Below are positions 46,201 to 52,783 of a DNA stretch of 64,000 nt, piece after piece. Position 1 is the stretch's first letter, and each line of letters opens with the position of its first letter. Position numbers and translations under genes: made by a program. Origin of the DNA: Salinicola halophyticus (lineage in GTDB: Bacteria; Pseudomonadota; Gammaproteobacteria; Pseudomonadales; Halomonadaceae); assembly GCF_003206695.1 (NCBI RefSeq), contig NZ_PZJN01000006.1, forward strand, positions 628,850 through 692,849. The letters are read 5' to 3'. Under the pieces are notes generated by a model. The model did not search any database. It was not told the origin of the DNA and was given only the letters and a program-made list of their open reading frames with translations.

Positions 46201-49200
46201 TCGGCATCGTCGACCGTACCGCTCAGGGCCGGCGTAGTGTCGTTGGTGATCAGGTCGGCGACAGTGACGGTCGGCGCTGTGATATCCACGCTGACCGTGT
46301 CGGTGGCCGGCGTCGATGGGTTGCCAGCCGCATCGGTGGCCGTCACTTCGATAGTGTTGTCACCTTCGTTCAAGGTGACGCTGTCTGCCGGCACACTCCA
46401 GTTGCCGTCTTCATCGACGGTGGCCGTGATCGGCTCGCCGCCGTTGACGGACACGCTGACCGTGGCGCCGGGATCATCGACGGTGCCGGTAAGGGCCGGG
46501 GTGGTGTCGTTGATCGGCTCGTCGAGCGCGTCGAGGGTGACAACCGGTGCGGTCTGGTCGAGTGTCGTGGTATCGGTGACCGTGCCGTCGTTACCGGCGG
46601 CATCGCTGAGCGCCAGGGTCGCGGTCAGTTCGCCATCGGCCAGGCCGGACAGATCGGCGTTGTAGGTGAACGAACCATCGTCGCCGAGGGTGATTTCGTC
46701 ACCATCGATGACGACCGGATCACCGCCGTTGGCACTGGTGATGGTCAGCGACGCGATAGACGCGCCGTCCTCGACCGTGCCGGTGAGGGTGACGTTGTCC
46801 GCTTCTTCAACATTGAGGAAGCCGTCACCGCCGTCATTGATCTGGATACTGTTGTCATCGGCGTTGGGTGCCGTGGCATCCACGATTTCGGTGGCTGGAT
46901 CACTGGCGTTGCCCGCCTGATCCGTCGCCACGGCGTTGACTGTGCCGCCGTCGTCGAGCGGCGTCTCGGGCGTAACGCTCCAACTGCCATCGTCGGGATC
47001 GGTCGCCACATCTTCGGCAATGACGTTGCCCTCACCATCGGTCAACGTGATCGTACTGCCGGGCTCGGCCGAGCCGGTAATGGTGTTGCCGTCGGTAGGT
47101 TCGATCGTCGGTGTCGCCGGGGCGGCGGTATCCACGCTCAGCATGAAACTCGGGCTGGCCGGAGAGACGTTGCCGGCGGCATCGGTGGCGGTGGCAGTGA
47201 AGTCCACATTGCCATCGGGCAGGGCATCCGGCGTGAACGTCCAGTCGCCGTTGTCGTCTGCGACGACCGTGCCGATTTGAGTGCCGCCCGCGAGGATCGC
47301 CACCACGGCGTTGGCTTCGGCGGTGCCTGTCAGGGTTGGTGTGGCGTCGTTGGTATTGTCGCCGTCGTCGAGCATGCCGCCCGGATCGACGTCATCGGTC
47401 GCGCTATCGATCTTCGGGGTAGCCGGCGGCGTTGTATCGATGACGACGGCAAAGGGCTGGCTACTATCCGATTCTTGACCGGTCGGATCGATCGATTTCG
47501 CCATGAAGCTCGTGTTGCCCTCGGCCAGGCGACTGAAAATACGGAAACTCCAATTGCCGAAATTGTCGGCTTGGGTCGTGCCGAGCATCTGCATGCCACT
47601 GCCGTCGTCGGCCCAGACCTGGACCGTGTTGGTTGCTTCTGCAGTGCCCATCAGCGTCGGGCTGGGATCGTTGGTCGTGTCACCATCGTCGACGTTTCCC
47701 GTTACCGGCTCCGTCGTATCGATCGAGGTGATGATCACGGGTACGGAGGGAGGTTGCGTATCGACAAGGTCGGCATCGACGGTAGCGCTACCTGGATCGC
47801 TGGCATTGCCGGCTGCATCCGTCGCGACTGCGGTTAAGGTGCTGCCATCCTCCAGCGGCGCATCGGGTGCATAGGACCAGTTGCCGTTGACGTCCGACGT
47901 TACCGTGGCGATGGTGTCGCCATCGTCATCGGTGAGAGTAACGGTGCTTCCGGCTTCGGCACTGCCCGTCAATATCTCGCCATTGGTGGGGTCGACAATT
48001 GGCGCGACGGGCGGCTGGGTATCGACGGTCAGGGTGAAGGGATCACTGCTATCCGACACGTTGCCAGCGGAGTCAGTCGCGGTGACGTTGAAAGTGTAGT
48101 CCCCGTCATCGAGTGACTCGGGCGTGAATGACCATTCTCCGTCGGCGTTGGCGATGGTCGTGCCGAGCTGGGTCTCACCCGAATACACAGTCACGATGCT
48201 GCGTGATTCGGCTTGCCCCGATAGGGTCGGCGTCGCGTCGTTGGTGCTGTCGCCGCTGTCGAGATCGCCGGTCTGCGGCGTGGTGTCATCACTGGCCGAG
48301 GTAATGCTTGGCGTGGCCGGAGGTGTCGTATCGCTGGGGTTGGCGTCCGTGATCACGGTAGCCGGAGCGCTGACATTACCCGCGGCATCGGTTGCCGTCG
48401 CTTCGATTTCGGTGCCGTCGGCCAATGGATCGTCAGGTTGGAACGACCAGTTACCGTTCTCGTCTGTCGTCGTCTGGCCGACGGCGTTACCGTCATCATC
48501 GGTCAGCGTCACCACACTGCCAGCTTCCGCGGTACCGATCAGCACGCTGCCATCGCTGGGATCGACAGTCGGTGAATTCGGTGCCGAGGTGTCGATCGTC
48601 AGCGCATAGCCGTCACTGCCATCCGAGACATTGCCGACGGAGTCCGTGGCGGTGGCACTGAATGTGTAATCACCGTCGTCGAGATCGTCGGGGGTAAATG
48701 CCCAGTTGCCCTGATCATCGGCCGTGGTGGTGCCGGTTTGCTCGCCATTGGCGAAGATCGTCACGGTGCTACCGGCCTCGGCCTGCCCGGTCAGACGCGG
48801 CGTGGTGTCGTTGGTACTATCGCCGCTGGCGAGCTCCCCGGTCTGCGGATCGACGTCGTCCATGGCGGTAGTGATCGTCGGCGCATCCGGCGCGGCGGCG
48901 TCGATGGTGCCCGTGGTCGGCTCGCTGGTATTGCCGGCGGGGTCCTGCGCGACGACTTCGATGTCGGTACCGTCGGGCAGCGGCTCATCGGGCGTGAGCG
49001 TCCAGTTGCCGTCGTCGTCGGTGGTCGTCTCGCCGATCGGGTTCCCGTCACCATCGGTGATGATGACCGTGCTGCCGGGCTCGGCTTCACCACTGATGGT
49101 TTCGCCATTCGAGGGATCGAGGGTGGGCGCATCCGGCGCGACGGCGTCGATGGTGCCAGTGGTCGGCTCGCTGGTATTGCCGGCGGGGTCCTGCGCGACG

Positions 49201-49928
49201 ACTTCGATGTCGGTACCGTCGGGCAGCGGCTCATCGGGCGTGAGCGCCCAGTTGCCATCATCGTCGGTGGTCGTTTCGCCGATCGGATTGCCATCGCCGT
49301 CGGTGATGATGATGGTGCTGCCGGGCTCGGCTTCACCGCTGATGGTTTCGCCATTCGAGGGATCGAGCGTGGGGGCATCCGGTGCCGTGGTGTCGCCTTC
49401 GCCGTTCTCTCCGTCATCTGGCGGCGCAGTTCCGCCGTCATCATCGTCGCTACCGCCGCCACCTCCACCGCCGGCCGCGATCGCACCGGCTGCCAGTGCA
49501 CCACCACCAATGGCCGCCCAGCCCAGTGGCGTGATGGAAGCCCCTTCGCTTTCTCCACCGGCAACGCTCACCGGCTCGAAGACTCCAAACTCGCCTTGAG
49601 GAAAGTAGTCGGCGGCGATGACGCCATCACCGCCGGCAGGGCTGAGATCGGCCCAGATCAACTCCTGATCGTCTCCGGTCAGATATAGCTGGCTGGTGGT
49701 CGTCTCATCGCCGCCGTAGAAATTCTCGATGCGAATGACTTGGCCATCCGTCGTCCTCACGAGGAGGTCATTGCCGTCGCGGCGTAGTTCCTGCACGTCG
49801 TCCGGGGAAAGGCTGAGCAGTACCTTCCTGGGCTGCTCGAGAGCTATCATGCCGTCGGCGTCAACGGCATTGGCAGGTGCTGCGGCAACGTCTTCGTTAA
49901 GGGCACTGATCTTTGCGGAAATGGCCAT
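34236..49928 (-). CDS. Giant BapA/LapA-like RTX adhesin (5230 residues)
   Basis: Single uninterrupted frame with GGGGAG before the ATG. Order: BapA-type prefix (residues 30-125, VLLSLSPDDVQELRRDGNDLLVRTTDGQVIRIENF); Gly/Ala-rich hydrophobic linker (about 135-160) with two AAG motifs; acidic spacer; then about 4200 residues of 80-105-residue Ig-like (Big) repeats with signatures such as TITLTDGEGN, DGNWSFTPD and ATDAAGNVS; finally two successive modules (about 4465-4865 and 4865-5230), each with a shared all-beta unit and RTX nonapeptides (GGNDTLNGG, about residues 4635-4700 and 5050-5120). The protein is very acidic and I saw no cysteine. Export is by the type I system downstream; Ca2+ should fold the RTX parts outside. 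Role: cell-surface adhesion and biofilm formation. Confidence 0.95.
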   Translation of the reverse strand: MAISAKISALNEDVAAAPANAVDADGMIALEQPRKVLLSLSPDDVQELRRDGNDLLVRTTDGQVIRIENFYGGDETTTSQLYLTGDDQELIWADLSPAGGDGVIAADYFPQGEFGVFEPVSVAGGESEGASITPLGWAAIGGGALAAGAIAAGGGGGGGSDDDDGGTAPPDDGENGEGDTTAPDAPTLDPSNGETISGEAEPGSTIIITDGDGNPIGETTTDDDGNWALTPDEPLPDGTDIEVVAQDPAGNTSEPTTGTIDAVAPDAPTLDPSNGETISGEAEPGSTVIITDGDGNPIGETTTDDDGNWTLTPDEPLPDGTDIEVVAQDPAGNTSEPTTGTIDAAAPDAPTITTAMDDVDPQTGELASGDSTNDTTPRLTGQAEAGSTVTIFANGEQTGTTTADDQGNWAFTPDDLDDGDYTFSATATDSVGNVSDGSDGYALTIDTSAPNSPTVDPSDGSVLIGTAEAGSVVTLTDDDGNAVGQTTTDENGNWSFQPDDPLADGTEIEATATDAAGNVSAPATVITDANPSDTTPPATPSITSASDDTTPQTGDLDSGDSTNDATPTLSGQAESRSIVTVYSGETQLGTTIANADGEWSFTPESLDDGDYTFNVTATDSAGNVSDSSDPFTLTVDTQPPVAPIVDPTNGEILTGSAEAGSTVTLTDDDGDTIATVTSDVNGNWSYAPDAPLEDGSTLTAVATDAAGNASDPGSATVDADLVDTQPPSVPVIITSIDTTEPVTGNVDDGDTTNDPSPTLMGTAEATNTVQVWADDGSGMQMLGTTQADNFGNWSFRIFSRLAEGNTSFMAKSIDPTGQESDSSQPFAVVIDTTPPATPKIDSATDDVDPGGMLDDGDNTNDATPTLTGTAEANAVVAILAGGTQIGTVVADDNGDWTFTPDALPDGNVDFTATATDAAGNVSPASPSFMLSVDTAAPATPTIEPTDGNTITGSAEPGSTITLTDGEGNVIAEDVATDPDDGSWSVTPETPLDDGGTVNAVATDQAGNASDPATEIVDATAPNADDNSIQINDGGDGFLNVEEADNVTLTGTVEDGASIASLTITSANGGDPVVIDGDEITLGDDGSFTYNADLSGLADGELTATLALSDAAGNDGTVTDTTTLDQTAPVVTLDALDEPINDTTPALTGTVDDPGATVSVSVNGGEPITATVDEDGNWSVPADSVTLNEGDNTIEVTATDAAGNPSTPATDTVSVDITAPTVTVADLITNDTTPALSGTVDDAEATVTVTVDGDDYTATNNGDGTWALADDIVAELDPGAASISVTATDLAGNEATATGTVTVDITAPGNGDDGLNSVAFADDVYNAAEADTATLAGQVEDGASIASLTITSANGGDPVVIDGDEITLGDDGSFTYNADLSSLADGELTATLTLSDAAGNDGTVTDTATLDQTAPIVAIDALDEPINDTTPALTGTVDDPGATVSVSVNGGEPITATVDEDGNWIVPADSVTLNEGDNTIEVTATDAAGNPSTPATDTVSVDITAPNTDDNSIQINDGGDGFLNIDEAGNVTLTGRIESGASVTGLTISDGTGDSVEITTYEVDADGNLTASGVNLSGLADGELTATLSVTDGSGNTGTVTDTTTLDTAAPDAPTATLANDSGTEGDGITNDATINVSGLEDGATWEYSTDGGDSWTTGMGNSFELPEGDYDADAVQVRQIDAAGNTGGSGNLGAVTIDLTAPEAPVIEGAEDDVPPAGPIGGGDMTNDVTPTLIGSAESNAIVTVYADGRNLGTTTADGNGDWQFATNEADQLFGGETVFTATATDIAGNVSATSPTFTLTFDTTAPAAPMIEPTNGDEITGTAEPGSTVTLTDADGTPIGSVDADPEDGSWSFMPDEPLPDGTEVNATATDASGNVSPEATATVDATAPNADGNDIRIDDGGDGFLNVDEAGNVTLTGRIESGASVTGLTISDGADGSLEITTYEVDADGNLTASGVDLSDLVDGELTATLSVIDAAGNTGTVTDTTTLDTAAPDAPTATLANDSGTEDDGITNDATVNVGGLEDGATWEYSTDGGDSWTTGMGDSFELPEDVYDADDVQVRQTDAAGNTSGTGNLGAVTVDLTAPEAPVIEGAEDDVPPAGPIGGGDMTNDVTPTLIGSAESNAIVTVYADGRNLGTTTADGNGDWQFATNEADQLFGGETVFTATATDIAGNVSATSPTFTLTFDTTAPAAPMIEPTNGDEITGTAEPGSTITLTDADGTPIGSVDADPEDGSWSFTPDEPLPDGTEVNATATDASGNVSPEATATVDATAPNADGNDIRIDDGGDGFLNVDETDNVTLTGRIESGASVTGLTISDGTGESVEITTYDVDADGNLTASGVDLSDLADGELTATLSVIDAAGNTGTVTDTTTLDTAAPDAPTATLANDSGTEDDGITNDATVNVGGLEDGATWEYSTDGGDSWTTGMGDSFELPEDVYGADDVQVRQTDAAGNTGGSGDLGAVTVDLTDPVAPTIFSATDDVDPTGTLDDGDTTNDATPTLTGSAEANTTVAILANGTQIGTADADDDGNWSFAIDDADALPDGNVDFTATATDTAGNVSPASSTFTLTVDTTDPAAPIPTLANDTGDNAADGITSDATVNVAGLEPGSTWEYSTDGGTIWNTGAGSRFELDAATYADGDILVRQTDAAGNTSDIGSLGPITVDQTDPAAPTIVSAGDDVTPITGELADGDATNDPTPTLIGTAEANTTVTLFQNGTELISVTADADGNWAFTPATLDEGDYTFTARTADVAGNVSPVSNEFTLTVDTQAPDAPTLDATDGSPITGTAEAGATIILTVDNNVIGTATAGAQGNWSFSPDAPLADATVVSATATDAAGNTGPAASISVDADLNDVTPPAPPTIEFAVDDVAPQTDDLADGDSTNDTLPVLQGTSEAGSTVAISLNGAELVSVTADDQGNWSYALVDALPEGDAVFTATATDGNGNTSGASDSFTLTVDTDIPDAPTIDSATDDVEPTGALIDGDSTNDATPTLTGSAEANATVMVSANGTQIGTALADGDGNWSFTPDDMDALTDGETIFTATAQDEAGNASGTSDAFSLSIDTGIPDAPTAALASDTGINGDGITSDTTVNVTDIEDGAVWEYSTDGGDSWTPGTGTSFELTEGDYAAGDVQVRQTDAAGNTSEVGSLGAVTIDVTEPVAPVIDSAADDVDPTGPLDDGDSTNDATPTLTGTAEANATVAILADGTQIGTADADDDGSWSFTIDDANALPDGDVNFTTTATDAAGNVSLASPSFTLSVDTLDPMAPTIDPTNGDIITGTAEPGSTVTLTDDAGNAIGDPALVDGDGDWSVTLDDPLADGDTLIATATDVAGNTSDPATATVDAVAPDAGDNDIEINDGGDGFLNADEAGNVTLNGTIESGASVSSLIISDAGGNTVTVDTADITVDADGNLTTNGVDLSALTDGDLTATLSVTDAAGNTGTVTDTSTLDSVAPEAPVPTLAVDTATDGDGITRDPMVNVDGLEDGATWEYSTDGGDSWTTSTGNSFELPEGDYAAGDVQLRQTDAAGNTSEVGSLGAVTIDVTEPVAPAIVSATDDVDPIGTLGDGDSTNDATPTLTGTAEANATVAILADGTQIGTAEADDNGDWTFTPDALPEGDVVFTATATDAAGNVSPASPSFTLSVDTVDPMAPTIDPTNGDIITGTAEPGSTVTLTDDAGNAIGDPALVDGDGNWSVTLDDPLADGDTLNATATDAAGNTSDPASATVDGVPPANDDGLNSIEFNDGGDGFLNADEAGNVTLNGTIENDAVVTGLTISDGAGGSVEVTDFDIDADGDLTTNGVDLSGLADGPLTATLSITDAAGNTGTVTDTSTLDSVAPEAPVPTLAVDTATDGDGITRDPMVNVDGLEDGATWEYSTDGGDSWTTGTGNGFELPEGDYATGDVQVRQTDAAGNTSEVGNLGAVTIDVTEPLAPTIVSATDDVDPTGTLGDGDSTNDATPTLTGTAEANATVAILADGTQIGTAEADDDGNWTFTPNALPEGDIVFTATATDAAGNVSPASPSFTLSVDTLDPMAPTIDPTNGDIITGTAEPGSTVTLTDDAGNAIGDPALVDGDGDWSVTLDDPLADGDTLTATATDAAGNTSDPASATVDGVAPANDDGLNSIEFNDGGDGALALDEADSVTLSGSIESNATVSSLIISDASGNTVTVDPADITVDADGNVSVAAQDLSTLDDGVLTATLGLTDAAGNDGEITDTTTLDTLAPTIDDAAANASEANLGTAISGTMAIDDSGTGVDAINITGPEDVTANGVAVDWSGSFSNDTYTLTGTANGTTVATLSVSTTGAYTFTQSQALDHPLAGADILALGFDVTASDRLGNETIGELTVNLTDDLPVAAQPALFEIDTDSATASGSFVDSYGADGGYVSELTLDGYTFNYDPETDSVSASGSSELVVPFQPGDYDNASGELTIQTVKGETLTVDMQDGSYDYDASGANLLDPEPAADPVVALGDDDSLLGLIGTETLGLVDFSDEQAFAATDANNDIRSVTVSLTAINISLGAGFRASQALANDLGLTYTVDNLGVLDFNASITVSAADGGTIDNQALNEFLGSVYFSSSVLNLGLASTISISATDAENNTTSTSSSDLLSLGLLQSNVPDYLVQGNSSANTLAGTADNDRLYGYGGNDTLNGGEGNDLLRGGAGADTLSGGSGNDILIGGAGNDTLTGGTGNDVFRWEEGNQGSVGTPANDTITDFNSARVSGGGDILDLGNLLQGEGKIGKNAGNLTNYLHFALVGTGTLVYISTAGAFQGVTDASAKEASADQIITLQGVDLIGNGASDLAIIETLLTNGNLLVDDASADTDLSGSVSTGVDAVISDNDGDTAGTSVDFDSTGQQAPTPDPDNVAPVVQANASSLLGIAGADLLGLIDIGGNQDLFAADANGNLQSVTVAYQPLLSVNLTALQFTASQQMADELGLSLAFDNDPGLLGLVAPSASVTITAADGGTIDNLAINELLGTVAFADADGLLGLGADLQLSLLSSTSITATDSDGRTASDSLGELTNLDALSTLLGNNDNIIEGTSGNETLDGDTGSQRLYGYEGNDTLNGGDGSDLLRGGAGDDTLNGGAGNDLLIDGNGADTFDGGAGNDLLVTSGTDFDSIDGGDGFDTLLLDGGIDLDMVNGDIGAVTNVERIDLGRGDDASTVTLSAEDVDAMTDDDNVLQITGDQQDTLNIQGATSDGTVTLGGTAYDQYTFGDTAIQVEQDTVQVET
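37549..41004 (-). repeat. Higher-order 1152-bp repeat units inside the adhesin
   Basis: The same sequence context recurs at 37549, 38701 and 39853 (exact 1152-bp steps, 384 codons). Copies are nearly identical in DNA, each covering several Ig-like domains. This indicates recent duplication or gene conversion of multi-domain blocks. The right boundary is approximate. Confidence 0.8.
42533..45250 (-). repeat. Second higher-order repeat family (about 1155 bp) inside the adhesin
   Basis: Near-identical stretches start at about 42643, 43798 and 44947, steps of 1155 and 1149 bp. They encode the same run of Ig-like domains (for example TLANDSGTEDDGITNDATV and PVIEGAEDDVPPAGPIGGGD). Sequence differs clearly from the 1152-bp family, so two separate amplifications took place. 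Confidence 0.8.
48891..49377 (-). repeat. 243-bp direct repeat at the start of the adhesin repeat region
   Basis: Two almost identical 243-bp units (81 codons) encode the first two Ig-like domains (PTLDPSNGETISGEAEPGST followed by DGTDIEVVAQDPAGNTSEP). Only a handful of bases differ, so this is a recent single-domain duplication. Confidence 0.88.
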
Positions 49929-50661
49929 GTGATTCTCCCCGGACCGAGCGTCTGTAAATTGTTAAGACGCTCTACTTGTAGGTCTTAGATGGTGATTTAC
50001 TTCGCTTTTTCTAATGAATTAGGTCTAGGAGAAATGCCACGTCATTGCAAAGTGTTAAGTCGAGAAACATTGCGGCATAAATTTAATTTATATATATGTT
50101 CTGATGTAAAACAGTGACTTGGCGTTGTCATGTTGTTGTTCTAATCATCCTTTATGATTAACGGCCAAAGGAAAATTAGCTCCGCGATAATATTTATGCG
50201 AGGGGTGTCGTCAAGTTGTGATCATCTTATTTATTAAACAACTAAATGTAATGCTCGGCGTGTCGGGGGAGCGAGCTGTTGGGTAAAGAAGGACGGGACA
50301 AGTTGAATCGATCGGTTGCTATACCGGAAGCAACTCGCGGAGGGTTTTCTCTCGAGAGCTTGTCAGGATGCAGGTCAGGCGACGCCGAAGAATCAGTGTC
50401 GACTCGAGAATGGGCGCGCCGGACACTCCACCAACGGATTCCAGAGACGCGCGCTGACGCACCACGAAAGGCCTATGGCTTCCGTTGAACGCTCTTGGAT
50501 GACTGATGAAAGAGGTAGAGAGGTAGAGAGGTAGAGAGGTAGAGAGGGGGGAGCGTCGATCTATTGACGCGTCAAAACATTACCTCCCTGGTGTCGGATC
50601 GGCATCCGACTTCCAGGGAGTGAATTTTCAGCGGTGACTCAGGCGCTGCAGCGGGTTACGA
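49929..50661. other. Long AT-rich leader/promoter region of the adhesin gene
   Basis: About 730 bp without a supported gene. The first 330 bp next to the adhesin start are strikingly AT-rich for this genome (runs such as ATAAATTTAATTTATATATA near 50080-50100), typical of H-NS/MvaT-silenced or heavily regulated adhesin promoters. The distal half returns to normal composition and holds the 8-bp tandem array at 50511-50552. CTCCCTGG...CCAGGGAG with an inner GTCGGAT/ATCCGAC (50584-50620) is a long hairpin just past the convergent end of the M23 gene. The frames at 50279-50534 look non-coding. Confidence 0.6.
50511..50552. repeat. 8-bp tandem repeat (AGGTAGAG)
   Basis: Four perfect head-to-tail AGGTAGAG units (50513-50544), then AGGGGGG. 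The strand is purine-only apart from T. The array is intergenic and not in any frame, so copy number could vary freely. Confidence 0.95.
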
Positions 50662-52329
50662 CTAGATGTTGTCGTCGCCCGCCGGCTTGCCCGAGACATC
50701 GACCTGAGCAATGGCTGGCTCGTTGGCGCTGTCCTGGTCCAGTTTTGCCAGCAGGTTTTCCGATTCGCGCTTGAATGCGGCCAGGGCATCGCCTCGCAGT
50801 CGCTGGGATTCCGGCAGCTTCACGCGCATGGGATCGACCTGATGGTTGTTGACCATGACTTCGTAGTGCAGGTGAGGGCCGGTAACGCGGCCGGTACTGC
50901 CCGACAGCGCGATCTCTTCGCCCATCTTGACGTGTTCGCCGGGCTTGACGAGTGCCTTGCTCAGGTGCAGAAAGCGAGTTTCGTAGCCATTGTTGTGGCG
51001 AATCACGATATAACGCCCGGCGAGTGGGTGATTGACCACGCGTTCGACGACCCCATCGGCCGGGGCGTCAATGGGCGTGCCGGAGCGCATGGCAAAATCG
51101 GTGCCCTTGTGAGGGCTGATGCGACCCGTGACGGGATGTAGGCGTCGCAGATTGAACGGCGAGCTGATGCGGTAATGGCCCTGAAAAGGATAACGATCGA
51201 ACGCCGGATCGAGGCTATTGCCATCCGGCGTATAGAAATGGTCATCGGCGCTGTTGCGAAGCACCGTCAGATCCATCCGTTCCCCTTCGTATTCGGCGGC
51301 CAGAACTTTGGAGTCCATGGAATGACCGTCGATCATGTCCGACTCCACCAGTACCCTGAACTGATCGCCCGCGCGCGCATCGCGGCGGAAATTCAGCTTC
51401 TTGGAAAGGATGTTGGTGAGCTCGGAAACTTCCGAGCTGGACAGGCCGGTCGACTGTGCCGACGAGGCAAACGAGCCGCTGACGGTGCCGGTGAACATGC
51501 GCTGAGCGGCTTCTCCCGCTTTCTCCACTGGCGAGTAAGCGAACTCTGCCGTCTCATCGCCTCGCTTGAGCAGATAACCCTCGCGAGGATTCTTCATCAC
51601 GCGAAGAGCCAGCAGCTGACCGTTCTCGTCGAGTTTGTAATCGAAGCTGTGCCCGACCCGCCATCGCGTCAGGACTTTCTTGTCCGGCACGGTGTTGAGA
51701 ATCTGCATCACATCACTATATGCCAGACCCAGTGTTCTTTCGGCGGTGAGTGCGAAGGAGTCGCCGCTTTGAATGGTATAGCTCTGCCATTCCGGCACGT
51801 AGGTTTCCCGAGACGCGATTTCGTCACCCAGCTCCGTGTCGCCGGAGGGGTCCTGAGCGTTATCGAACGTCCAGTCTTCGTAAGAAGTGCCACCAATGCC
51901 GTCATCGTCTTCACTTTCGGCTGACGTGGCATCTTCCGACGGGAGCTGCATGGCCAGCTTCACCTCACTCGGCTGAGTGGGGGGCTTGGCAATGGGAGAA
52001 AAGGCCTGTGCCTGGGAGTCATCATCGGCACGGGCTTCGGAGATGAAATCGAGATGCATCACCTCCAGCGGCTTGAGCTGAGCCAGCGGAATGCCCTTCG
52101 ATAAATCGCTCAGCGTAAGGGAAGCGATAGCCGCTTCGCTCGAGGCGGCTGAATTGACGATCGACTGAGAAATCGTAGTCGTCGTCGCGACGGGAATCTG
52201 TGTCTGGGCGTCTTCGGTATCGCCGAAAACACCAATGATCTTTTGCGTACCCAGCACGGTGACCATGGTGGCAACCGGTAGCAATAACACTTTATGCGTG
52301 CGGGGCAGCGAATGGAAAATTCGCAACAT
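50662..52329 (-). CDS. M23-family murein endopeptidase (MepM-like), membrane-anchored
   Basis: 555 residues from the ATG at 52329 (MLRIFHSLPRTHKVLLLPVATMVTVLG), with an N-terminal signal anchor; the frame opens at a TTG 33 bp upstream. A LysM/OapA-like domain follows (about residues 175-260, YTIQSGDSFALTAERTLGLAYSDVMQIL). The C-terminal lysostaphin-type peptidase (about 385-500) has the zinc motif HKGTDFAMRSGTPIDAPADG and the HLHYEV catalytic motif. MepM relatives cut D,D-crosslinks so new glycan can be inserted. An SOS-type LexA box lies 86 bp upstream of the start, which is unusual for this family. It is the last gene before the adhesin promoter region. Confidence 0.88.
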   Translation of the reverse strand: MLRIFHSLPRTHKVLLLPVATMVTVLGTQKIIGVFGDTEDAQTQIPVATTTTISQSIVNSAASSEAAIASLTLSDLSKGIPLAQLKPLEVMHLDFISEARADDDSQAQAFSPIAKPPTQPSEVKLAMQLPSEDATSAESEDDDGIGGTSYEDWTFDNAQDPSGDTELGDEIASRETYVPEWQSYTIQSGDSFALTAERTLGLAYSDVMQILNTVPDKKVLTRWRVGHSFDYKLDENGQLLALRVMKNPREGYLLKRGDETAEFAYSPVEKAGEAAQRMFTGTVSGSFASSAQSTGLSSSEVSELTNILSKKLNFRRDARAGDQFRVLVESDMIDGHSMDSKVLAAEYEGERMDLTVLRNSADDHFYTPDGNSLDPAFDRYPFQGHYRISSPFNLRRLHPVTGRISPHKGTDFAMRSGTPIDAPADGVVERVVNHPLAGRYIVIRHNNGYETRFLHLSKALVKPGEHVKMGEEIALSGSTGRVTGPHLHYEVMVNNHQVDPMRVKLPESQRLRGDALAAFKRESENLLAKLDQDSANEPAIAQVDVSGKPAGDDNI

Positions 52330-52414
52330 GAAGAGATGAGCCCGGATAAAATAGGATGACAAGTTTAAATAAAGGCCGAAGAACCATACCCCAAGCTAGT
52401 GTTAATTGCCTAGT

Positions 52415-52430
52415 CTGTATTTATATACAG
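52415..52430. promoter_or_regulatory. SOS (LexA) box
   Basis: CTGTATTTATATACAG fits the LexA consensus CTGT-N8-ACAG exactly, with the AT-rich centre and flanking TA bases on the right side. It lies 86 bp upstream of the M23 peptidase ATG (minus strand) and 13 bp upstream of a 21-codon frame on the plus strand. Confidence 0.7.
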
Positions 52431-52443
52431 TATTGGAGAGTGC

Positions 52444-52509
52444 ATGGTTCGGGCATTGTGCAAAAAAATGGCTTCAGGCGAAAGTCGTAGCCAAAGAGGC
52501 GAGGCGTAA
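52444..52509 (+). CDS. Possible SOS-controlled 21-residue peptide
   Basis: ATG at 52444 is preceded by TTGGAGAG at a good distance, and the LexA box lies just before that, the compact layout typical of SOS genes. The peptide reads MVRALCKKMASGESRSQRGE plus Ala, basic and not hydrophobic, so it is unlike TisB-type membrane toxins. No relative is known to me. The region from 52330 to 52783 has no other gene candidate. Confidence 0.25.
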   Translation: MVRALCKKMASGESRSQRGEA

Positions 52510-52783
52510 GTGGATGTAATGCGTCTGTGCATACTGTTGCACCAAGATGGTGCTTTGAAAAACCTTGTTTCCTGGCTAATTATTATTTCCGTAAAACCTT
52601 TGTAAAAGTTTTTTTATTCGAGGTTGGTGGCTTGATAGCGCCAATTTAGCGTCCAACGTGACGTTGAGTAAGTCATAATGGCGGTCATGATTTCTGCTCT
52701 GTTAGCAGCAGGTCGATAACGAGACACGTCAGCGATCGCGGGTCATTTCGCTTGCCGGAATTTAGGGCTAGAGGGAGAAAATC

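Noticed and set aside
37078-49599. Many plus-strand Ser/Val/Pro-rich open frames opposite the adhesin
   Set aside because: They are complement-frame readings of the repetitive Ig-like DNA and repeat with its period; none has start signals.
50279-50534. Two short plus-strand frames before the M23 gene
   Set aside because: They read through the purine tandem repeat and lack start signals.
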